Shown: positions 1-4,419 of the stretch, in pieces | Layout: each line of letters begins with the position of its first letter | How positions within the stretch are numbered: position 1 is the first letter of the stretch | Assembly (NCBI GenBank): GCA_937942205.1 | Contig: CALDFO010000099.1 | Span: 1-7,961 of the forward strand | Direction of reading: 5' to 3' | Origin: an uncultured Alphaproteobacteria bacterium | GTDB lineage: Bacteria; Pseudomonadota; Alphaproteobacteria; Micropepsales; Micropepsaceae | Length of the DNA: 7,961 nucleotides | Made by a program: the position numbers and the translations under genes | Notes under the pieces: model-generated | What the model was told of the DNA's origin: nothing | Database searches by the model: none | The model's input: only the letters and a program-made list of their open reading frames with translations

Positions 1-33
1 GGCCATGGCCGCGCCGCCGCCTGAGGCGGGGCG

Positions 34-882
34 TCAGGTCGGCGTGACGTCGGTGCCGGTGGCGGCTTCGGTGCCGGCTTCGGCGGCGGCGCGGGCGGCA
101 TCCTCGCGGGCGCGCTGGCGCTCGAAATAGATCACCAGCCAGATCGAGACTTCGTAGAGCAGGGTCAGCGGCACCGCCAGCGCCAGCATCGAGATGGCGT
201 CGGGCGGGGTGAACACCGCCGCCACGCCGAACAGGCCCACGATGGCATAGCGCCGCATCTCGCGCAGCGACTTGCTGGACACCAGGCCGATCTTGCCCAG
301 GATCGCCAGCAGCACCGGCAACTGGAAGGTCAGGCCGAAGGCGAAGATCAGCGTCATCACCAGGTCGAGATATTCGCTGACCTTGGCCTGCAGCTGCACG
401 CCCATGGTGTGCGCCGTGCCCTCGACCTGGAAGCCGGTGAAGAAATGGATCGAGAAGGGCAGCATCACATAATAGACGAAGGCCGCGCCCAGCACGAACA
501 TGAAGGGGGTGGCGACCAGGAAGGGCAGGAACGCCCGCTTCTCATGCCGGTACAGGCCCGGCGCGACGAAGATCCAGAGTTGCGCCGCGATGGCGGGAAA
601 GCCCAGGCAGATGCCGCCGAACATGCCGATCTTGATGTTGGTGAAGAACACCTCGGTCAGGGCGGTATAGATCAGATGGTCGTTTTCCTGTCCCCGCAGG
701 GCGTCGTGCAGCGGCCGGGTCAGGAAGCTGAAGATCGGCTTGGCCAGGATGAAGCTGACGATGAAGGCGATGCCGAAGGAGGCCAGCGCCCAGATCAGGC
801 GGGTGCGCAACTCCAGCAGATGCTCCATCAGCGGCGCCTTGGTGGCGTCGAGAGCGGCTTCGTCTTCCGGGGTGGGGTTCAT
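34..882 (-). CDS. tatC: Sec-independent (twin-arginine) protein translocase subunit TatC
   Basis: TatC is the polytopic inner-membrane core of the Tat translocase. With TatB it forms the receptor that binds the twin-arginine signal peptide of folded substrates. The 282-residue product has the family layout: the N-terminal HLLELRTRL motif at residues 21-29 (E24 matches the conserved glutamate of E. coli TatC), the LTEVFFTNIK loop near 75-84, FVAPGLYRHEKR at 105-116 (E114 matches E. coli E103), and FTPPDAIS at 224-231. About six hydrophobic segments can be seen. The position equivalent to E. coli E170 is a glutamine (Q187, in FGLTFQLPV). I believe this is common in alphaproteobacteria, but I could not check it. 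The C-terminal tail from about 255 is charged and Ala/Glu/Thr-rich. The ATG shares four bases (ATGA) with the tatB stop, so translation is probably coupled. It is the last complete gene of the operon in this window. Confidence 0.97.
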   Translation of the reverse strand: MNPTPEDEAALDATKAPLMEHLLELRTRLIWALASFGIAFIVSFILAKPIFSFLTRPLHDALRGQENDHLIYTALTEVFFTNIKIGMFGGICLGFPAIAAQLWIFVAPGLYRHEKRAFLPFLVATPFMFVLGAAFVYYVMLPFSIHFFTGFQVEGTAHTMGVQLQAKVSEYLDLVMTLIFAFGLTFQLPVLLAILGKIGLVSSKSLREMRRYAIVGLFGVAAVFTPPDAISMLALAVPLTLLYEVSIWLVIYFERQRAREDAARAAAEAGTEAATGTDVTPT

Positions 883-1376
883 GCGGGTGTTACGGGCTGG
901 CTGCCGGGCGCGGCGGCGGGGTCGTCAGGCGCGGCGGGCGCGTCGGATGCGGTGTCGGTGACCTGGAACTCGCCGCTGCGGGGTTCGCTCGCCCCTTCCA
1001 CCGGCGCGGTGCTTTCGGCCGGGGTCTGGTCCGCGCTATCCCCCGAATTGGCCGCCGCATCGGCCATGGCGGCGTCCCCGGGCTGGGCGGCGTCCACTTC
1101 GCGGCTGATATCGGCCTGCGCCGCGTCCAGCGAAGCCTGCATCTCGGCGACCGGGTTCTTCTTCTTGAGCTCCTCGATCTCCTTGCGCAGTTCGTCCAGC
1201 TCGGCCTGGCGCGCCATCTCGTCGAAGCTCTTGCGGAATTCGCTGGCCATGGCGCGGGCCTTGCCCGCCCATTTGCCCGCGATGTTCATCAGGCGCGGCA
1301 AATCCTTCGGTCCCACCACGACAAGGGCGACGACCAGCAGGACGATGATGTGCTGCCCGCTGAAGATATCGAACAT
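879..1376 (-). CDS. tatB: Sec-independent protein translocase subunit TatB
   Basis: TatB partners TatC in the signal-peptide receptor complex at the inner membrane. The 165-residue product begins MFDIFSGQHIIVLLVVALVV, a single transmembrane segment at about residues 5-21. It is followed by the VGPKDLPRL hinge (residues 21-29), which separates TatB from TatA-type proteins. An amphipathic helix (about 30-55) and a charged helical stretch with EIEELKKK near 66-73 come next. From about 77 onward the tail is low in complexity, rich in Ala, Asp, Ser and Pro, and acidic, as is usual for the variable TatB C-terminus. The gene lies 28 bases after tatA and overlaps the tatC start by four bases. The ribosome binding site is weak (AGGGG about eight bases before the ATG). 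The order, the hinge sequence and a length well above TatA favour TatB over a second TatA. Confidence 0.94.
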   Translation of the reverse strand: MFDIFSGQHIIVLLVVALVVVGPKDLPRLMNIAGKWAGKARAMASEFRKSFDEMARQAELDELRKEIEELKKKNPVAEMQASLDAAQADISREVDAAQPGDAAMADAAANSGDSADQTPAESTAPVEGASEPRSGEFQVTDTASDAPAAPDDPAAAPGSQPVTPA

Positions 1377-1404
1377 TCAGGACGCCCCTGCCCGCGGCGG
1401 GACT

Positions 1405-1602
1405 TCAGACCGTGGTCTTGTCCTTGTTCGTGTCCTCGGCGTTGATCACCTTGGGGTCTTCCTTCTCGGCCAGGCCCTTCTTGAAGGAATTGATGCCCTT
1501 GCCGAAGTCGCCCATCAGGTCGGAAACCTTACCGCGGCCGCCGAACAGCACCAGCGCCACAGCCGCCAGGATCACGATATGCCAGATGCTGAAGGTACCC
1601 AT
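1405..1602 (-). CDS. tatA: Sec-independent protein translocase subunit TatA
   Basis: TatA is the small pore- or weakening-forming subunit recruited in many copies to the TatBC-substrate complex. The 65-residue product has a short N-terminus (MGTFSIWH), one transmembrane helix (about residues 6-20), the LFGGRGK hinge (19-25), an amphipathic helix [19 protein letters not shown] (26-44) and a short charged tail. This is full family length. I chose the ATG at 1602 over an in-frame GTG two codons upstream. An AAGGAG ribosome binding site lies five bases before the ATG and would overlap the GTG. The gene leads tatABC and is divergent from the acyltransferase gene. In many alphaproteobacteria tatA follows scpA-scpB, but here it has its own upstream region. 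Confidence 0.95.
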   Translation of the reverse strand: MGTFSIWHIVILAAVALVLFGGRGKVSDLMGDFGKGINSFKKGLAEKEDPKVINAEDTNKDKTTV

Positions 1603-1614
1603 GTGCACTCCTTA

Positions 1615-1629
1615 AGTCTTTGAAAGACT
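1615..1629. repeat. 15-base palindrome just upstream of the tatA ribosome binding site
   Basis: AGTCTTTGAAAGACT reads the same on both strands apart from its central base. It ends a few bases before the tatA AAGGAG site on the minus strand. It could form a small hairpin in the tatA leader or bind a dimeric regulator. It is AT-richer than its surroundings, which makes it stand out. Its function is unknown. Confidence 0.4.
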
Positions 1630-1655
1630 GAACAATTGGCCGCGCCTGCCGCCCT

Positions 1656-1674
1656 GGGGCACGGCTCTTGCCCC
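1656..1674. repeat. Inverted repeat GGGGCA-N7-TGCCCC upstream of tatA
   Basis: The six-base arms at 1656-1661 and 1669-1674 pair perfectly around a seven-base loop. The repeat sits just downstream of the candidate tatA -10, near the predicted transcript start, so it could be an operator or a 5' leader hairpin. Its short GC-rich arms also make a chance occurrence plausible. Confidence 0.35.
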
Positions 1675-1675
1675 C

Positions 1676-1704
1676 TTTAAAGCCTTCCCCGTGTTCGGGC
1701 GCAA
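1676..1704 (-). promoter_or_regulatory. Weak candidate promoter for tatABC
   Basis: Read on the minus strand, TTGCGC (1704-1699, preceded by C) and TTTAAA (1681-1676) are separated by 17 bases. This fits housekeeping promoters only loosely: three of six -35 and four of six -10 positions match the E. coli consensus. It would start transcription roughly 65-70 bases upstream of the tatA ATG. The assignment is an inference from spacing and position. Confidence 0.25.
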
Positions 1705-1815
1705 GTGGCGGTTCCCAAAGCGGGGATTTCTCGCGTCCGCAACATCCTGCGACCGGCTCGCGCCCGCAGGCGGGAGGCGAGGCTTTGTTAAGCGCTCCCA
1801 CCGCAGAATGGCGCC

Positions 1816-2970
1816 ATGAGGCAGGCGGGCAAGATCGCGGCGCTGGAGTCCCTGCGGGGCCTGCTGGCGATTTGGGTCGTGATCGCCCATGTCACGGCCC
1901 GCGTGATCAGCGACGCCAGAATCCTGGAAACCCATTCGCGCGCGGCGCTGGAACCCCTGCTGCCCGTCTATGTCTTCATGATCCTGTCGGGCTTCGTGAT
2001 CTGGGGCCTGTTGCGGCGCGAACATGAGAACTGGCGCGCCTTCATCGCCCGCCGCTTCTTCCGCCTGGCGCCACTCTATTTCGCCGTGCTGATGGCGGCG
2101 GCGCTGGCCGCGCCCTTCGAACTGCGCACGCTGGAAAACCTGTTCTGGCGCAACCAGCATGTCTATGACGCCATCAAGGTGCATCAGGAGACGTTGGCGC
2201 ATTTTGGGCCGCATCTGTGGGCGCATATCCTGATGATCCACGGCCTGGTCCCGGACACCATCCTGGCCGATTCCAACTTCACCTTTCTCAGCCAGGGCTG
2301 GAGCATCTCGCTGGAATGGCAGTTCTATCTGATCGCTCCGGCCCTGTTCGCGCTGTGGGTGCGCGGACGCCATGCGGCGCTGGCGCTGTGCGGCATCGGC
2401 CTTGCCGCCATCGGCCTGCTGGGCATTCCCAGCGTCGGCTTCCTGCCCAACCAGTTCATCTGGTTCGTGCTGGGCATGATCTCCTTCCAGGCCTGGCAGT
2501 CGCCGGACTGGTACACGCATGTCCCGGCACGGACCCATGACGCCCTGCTGCTGGCGCTGGCCGTGCTGGTCTATGTCCTGCTGCACCAGCCCCTGCCCGT
2601 GCTGATCTGGCTGGTGGTGATGGATGCCCTGCTGGCGCAGCGCACCGGACGGCAGACCACCGTGACGCGCGCCGTCAACCGGCTGCTGGCGCAGCCCGCG
2701 CTGCAAAGGCTGGGCGAGATCTCCTATTCGGTCTATCTCGTCCACATTCCCATTCTGTATGGGGTGTTTCGCGCCCTCACCAAATGGGACGAGCATCTGT
2801 TCGGCTGGAAATTCCTGGCGCTGGCCCTGCCCGCCACCCTGGCGTTGACGCTGCTGGTGTCCGCGCTCACCTATCGCATCATCGAAAAGCCCGGCATGGC
2901 GTTGGGACGCCGGCTGGCGAAACGGCTGGAGACGACACCCGCAACCGGCATCGCGGCCGCCACACCGTAA
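1816..2970 (+). CDS. Acyltransferase family 3 (OafA/NodX-like) integral membrane protein
   Basis: The 384-residue protein belongs to the membrane acyltransferase-3 family, whose members O-acylate surface glycans, lipids or secondary metabolites using a cytoplasmic acyl donor. Family marks are visible in order: SLRGLLAIWVVIAHV at residues 12-26, giving the conserved R14-x10-H25 pair; FMILSGFV at 54-61; RRFFRLAPLY at 79-88; WSISLEWQFYL at 162-172, matching the usual WS-S-E-QFYL motif with E167 kept; and SYSVYLVH at 303-310. About ten hydrophobic segments are spread across the protein, which ends in a basic tail. There is no extra SGNH domain, so it is a stand-alone membrane enzyme. The start at 1816 gives the usual short N-terminus before the first motif, although the ribosome binding site is poor. 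The substrate cannot be inferred. It may be co-transcribed with the lactonase gene 99 bases downstream, but that gene seems to have its own promoter region. Confidence 0.93.
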   Translation: MRQAGKIAALESLRGLLAIWVVIAHVTARVISDARILETHSRAALEPLLPVYVFMILSGFVIWGLLRREHENWRAFIARRFFRLAPLYFAVLMAAALAAPFELRTLENLFWRNQHVYDAIKVHQETLAHFGPHLWAHILMIHGLVPDTILADSNFTFLSQGWSISLEWQFYLIAPALFALWVRGRHAALALCGIGLAAIGLLGIPSVGFLPNQFIWFVLGMISFQAWQSPDWYTHVPARTHDALLLALAVLVYVLLHQPLPVLIWLVVMDALLAQRTGRQTTVTRAVNRLLAQPALQRLGEISYSVYLVHIPILYGVFRALTKWDEHLFGWKFLALALPATLALTLLVSALTYRIIEKPGMALGRRLAKRLETTPATGIAAATP

Positions 2971-3000
2971 GACAGACAGCGCAACAGCCTCCGTTCGACT

Positions 3001-3013
3001 GGCGGACCCCGCC
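3001..3013. repeat. Small hairpin after the acyltransferase gene
   Basis: GGCGG (3001-3005) and CCGCC (3009-3013) can form a five-base-pair stem with a three-base loop 30 bases past the acyltransferase stop. No T-run follows, so it is at best a weak terminator and may be chance in GC-rich DNA. Confidence 0.2.
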
Positions 3014-3015
3014 GC

Positions 3016-3044
3016 TTGCGTCCGTGATGACCCTGTTTCATGAT
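3016..3044 (+). promoter_or_regulatory. Candidate promoter of the lactonase gene
   Basis: TTGCGT (3016-3021, preceded by C) and CATGAT (3039-3044) are 17 bases apart. The -10 matches four of six consensus positions; the -35 matches TTG only. A start near 3051 would leave a leader of about 20 bases containing the AGGG ribosome binding site and the ATG at 3070. The candidate is weak on sequence alone but fits well with the inverted repeat that surrounds the -10. Confidence 0.3.
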
Positions 3045-3060
3045 TTGCCGCAAAACAGGG
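3031..3060. promoter_or_regulatory. Perfect 8-base inverted repeat over the lactonase start region
   Basis: CCCTGTTT (3031-3038) and AAACAGGG (3053-3060) are perfect inverted copies separated by 14 bases. The spacer holds the candidate -10 and an alternative ATG (3040). The right arm contains the AGGG ribosome binding site for the ATG at 3070. The repeat could be an operator for a dimeric regulator bound across the -10, or an mRNA hairpin hiding the ribosome binding site if transcription begins further upstream. Which of these holds cannot be told from the sequence. Confidence 0.5.
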
Positions 3061-3069
3061 ATACGCCAC

Positions 3070-4092
3070 ATGACACAGGTTTCACGCCGCACCATGATGA
3101 TCGGCAGCGCCGCGCTGGCGGGCACCGGCCTTCCCGGCGCCGCCCTGGCGCAGGACGCCGCGCCCACCGCCACCATCGAGCGCATCGATCCGGCGCTGGA
3201 CGCGCTGATCGCCCCCGATGCCAAGGTCGAAGTGGTGACGGACGGCTTTCAGTGGTGCGAAGGCCCGGTCTGGGTCGGCGGCCCCGACGGCTATCTGCTG
3301 GCCTCCGATCCGCCCAAGAACATCATCTTTCAATGGTCGCCCAAGACGGGCCGTTCGGTGTGGCTCACCCCTTCGGGCTATCAGGGCCCGCCCTCGCCGC
3401 GCTTCCGCGAGCCCGGCTCCAACGGGCTGTTCCTCAGCTACAAGAGCGGGCGCGACGGCCTGGTGATCGCCGACAGCGGCGGGCGCGGCATCAGCGGCAT
3501 CGACCTGACGACCAAGAAGAAGACGGTGCTGGCCGACCGCTTCGAGGGCAAGCGGTTCAACAGCCCCAACGATCTGTGCGTTTCGCCGGTGGACGGGGCG
3601 ATCTATTTCAGCGATCCGCCCTATGGCCTGGCGGGCGTGCAGCAGTCGCCCGACCGCGAGATGGACTATACCGGCGTGTTCCGGCTGGGCCGCGACGGCA
3701 AGGTGACGCTGCTGGGCAAATACGGTATGCCCAACGGCGTCGGCATCTCGCCCGATGGCCGCAAGCTCTATCACACCGACAGCGAAGCAGGCTGGATCGT
3801 CCACACCCTGGACGAACACGGCAAGTCGATCTCGGAAAAGCCCTTCATCGACCGCGCCGCCCAGGGCATCCAGAGCAAGAGCGGCGACAGCCTGAAGGTG
3901 GACGCGGCGGGCCATGTCTGGCTGTCGGAGAAGGGCATCAGCATCGTCAGCCCGCAGGGCAAGCGTCTGGGCACGATCCGCGTCACCGGCCCGGCGGCCA
4001 ATTGCGAGATCGGCGCCGACGGCTATCTCTATATCGCCGCCAATCACCATGTGATGCGGGTGAAGGTGAAGGCGAAGAAGCTGGTGGCGTAG
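3070..4092 (+). CDS. Tat-exported SMP-30/gluconolactonase/LRE family protein
   Basis: The 340-residue product is a six-bladed beta-propeller of the SMP-30/gluconolactonase family. These are metal-dependent enzymes that usually open sugar lactones, though other lactone hydrolases are also known. The N-terminus MTQVSRRTMMIGSAALAG is a twin-arginine signal (R6-R7), with a hydrophobic stretch to about 26 and a likely cleavage site after A27 (ALA before QD), so it should be exported folded. Mature-domain motifs include CEGPVW (E64, probable metal ligand), FNSPNDL (163-169), YFSDPPYGL (179-187), MPNGVGISPDG (220-230; N222, probable ligand) and GDSLKVDAAG (272-281; D273, probable ligand, with Ser where the family usually has Gly). 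I preferred the ATG at 3070 to one at 3040 because of the AGGG site nine bases upstream and the normal short Tat n-region. The true lactone substrate is unknown. It ends convergent with ppx, across a repeat-rich gap. Confidence 0.93.
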   Translation: MTQVSRRTMMIGSAALAGTGLPGAALAQDAAPTATIERIDPALDALIAPDAKVEVVTDGFQWCEGPVWVGGPDGYLLASDPPKNIIFQWSPKTGRSVWLTPSGYQGPPSPRFREPGSNGLFLSYKSGRDGLVIADSGGRGISGIDLTTKKKTVLADRFEGKRFNSPNDLCVSPVDGAIYFSDPPYGLAGVQQSPDREMDYTGVFRLGRDGKVTLLGKYGMPNGVGISPDGRKLYHTDSEAGWIVHTLDEHGKSISEKPFIDRAAQGIQSKSGDSLKVDAAGHVWLSEKGISIVSPQGKRLGTIRVTGPAANCEIGADGYLYIAANHHVMRVKVKAKKLVA

Positions 4093-4108
4093 CGGAGCCT
4101 GTAATAAG

Positions 4109-4143
4109 AAAGTTGGATTCCCGCTTGCGCGGGAATGACAAGG
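4109..4143. repeat. Palindromic ATTCCC-N8-GGGAAT repeat, copy 1
   Basis: This copy matches 4288-4322 at 34 of 35 positions. The core at 4117-4136 can fold into an eight-base-pair stem (ATTCCCGC with GCGGGAAT) and a TTGC loop. The ATTCCC-N8-GGGAAT form fits the pattern of the dRS3-type repeats described in Neisseria and of similar palindromes dispersed in other proteobacterial genomes. It starts 17 bases after the lactonase stop codon, so in the transcript it could act as a 3' stem-loop. Confidence 0.85.
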
Positions 4144-4163
4144 AAAGGAATTCCAGAGACCTT

Positions 4164-4201
4164 CCTCCCCCTTATGCGCGAAGCGCATCCAAAGGGGGAG
4201 G
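4164..4201. repeat. Long hairpin with CCTCCCCCTT / AAGGGGGAGG arms
   Basis: The ten-base outer arms (4164-4173 and 4192-4201) are perfect inverted copies. An inner six-base stem (ATGCGC 4174-4179 with GCGCAT 4183-4188) closes a GAA loop, leaving a three-base CCA bulge on one side. Sixteen base pairs in total make this the strongest secondary structure in the window. No T-run follows on either strand, so it resembles an interspersed palindromic repeat more than an intrinsic terminator. Confidence 0.8.
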
Positions 4202-4202
4202 T

Positions 4203-4265
4203 GGTTTCAACGAGCGAGGCGCGTGCGACGGCGGGAGCCGGAGCAGCCGAGCGGAAGTTGAAACC
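4203..4265. repeat. Inverted repeat GGTTTCAAC / GTTGAAACC around a GC-rich spacer
   Basis: The nine-base arms at 4203-4211 and 4257-4265 are perfect inverted copies around a 45-base purine-rich spacer. The left arm begins one base after the preceding hairpin. The two structures look like parts of one compound element bracketed by the ATTCCC-type repeats. Confidence 0.7.
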
Positions 4266-4287
4266 GGAGGGGGTCATTCAAAGAAAC

Positions 4288-4322
4288 AAAGCTGGATTCC
4301 CGCTTGCGCGGGAATGACAAGG
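4288..4322. repeat. Palindromic ATTCCC-N8-GGGAAT repeat, copy 2
   Basis: This is a direct repeat of copy 1 with a period of 179 bases and one mismatch (position 4292, C instead of T). The palindromic core is at 4296-4315. Having both copies in the same orientation suggests either a duplication or the flanks of a small mobile or recombination-prone unit. Confidence 0.85.
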
Positions 4323-4377
4323 GCAGGACCGCGCCTATCCGGCCGCTCGCTTTGGCTCGCGGCGTTCGCTCGCTTTC

Positions 4378-4396
4378 GCAGGTCCACCGGACCTGC
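4378..4396 (-). terminator. Hairpin downstream of ppx, possible terminator
   Basis: GCAGGTCC (4378-4385) and GGACCTGC (4389-4396) form a perfect eight-base-pair stem with a three-base loop, 23 bases beyond the ppx stop codon. The stem is strong and well placed for ppk-ppx transcript end formation or 3' protection. It lacks a T-run on either strand, so classical intrinsic termination is uncertain. Confidence 0.4.
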
Positions 4397-4419
4397 TCAC
4401 GCGCTACGCGCGCCGCGGC

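Larger units (their letters stand above)
1603..1815. other. Divergent intergenic region between tatA and the acyltransferase gene
   Basis: This 213-base gap separates two genes read outward, so promoters for both should lie here. On the tatA side I see a weak sigma70-type candidate and two small inverted repeats, listed separately. On the acyltransferase side I found no convincing -35/-10 pair, and there is only a poor ribosome binding site before the ATG at 1816. No small ORF with convincing coding character was seen. Confidence 0.7.
4093..4419. other. Repeat-rich intergenic region between convergent genes
   Basis: This 327-base gap between the lactonase gene and ppx has no credible gene. 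Short open frames cross it, but they lack ribosome binding sites and run through repeats. It holds two copies of a dispersed-type palindromic repeat, a long hairpin, a second inverted repeat, a GCTCGC-rich stretch (about 4343-4377) and a hairpin near the ppx end. It probably also serves as the transcription end of both genes. Confidence 0.8.

Noticed and set aside
1..33. A terminator or the start of another gene after tatC
   Set aside because: A short CCGCC/GGCGG pairing and a minus-strand ATG near the edge are visible, but too little sequence remains to support either call.
1603..1608. GTG at 1608 as the tatA start
   Set aside because: It overlaps the AAGGAG ribosome binding site, which is correctly spaced for the ATG at 1602.
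409..1623. A 404-codon plus-strand frame opposite tatC, tatB and tatA
   Set aside because: It covers three well-identified genes on the other strand and shows shadow-type composition.
1612..3069. A 485-codon open frame on the minus strand opposite the acyltransferase gene
   Set aside because: It is rich in Gln, Arg, His and Gly with no recognisable motif. It lies opposite a gene with clear family motifs and is a typical shadow frame of GC-rich coding DNA.
3040..3069. Upstream ATG as the start of the lactonase
   Set aside because: It has no good ribosome binding site, would add ten residues before the twin-arginine motif, and sits inside the inverted repeat. The ATG at 3070 has AGGG at a fitting distance.
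4135..4317. A 60-codon small ORF in the repeat region
   Set aside because: It starts within repeat copy 1 and runs into copy 2, with no convincing ribosome binding site. Its reading follows the repeats rather than a protein.
4109..4322. The repeated ATTCCC palindromes as a CRISPR array
   Set aside because: There are only two copies, 179 bases apart, with structured sequence between them and no regular spacers or cas genes.
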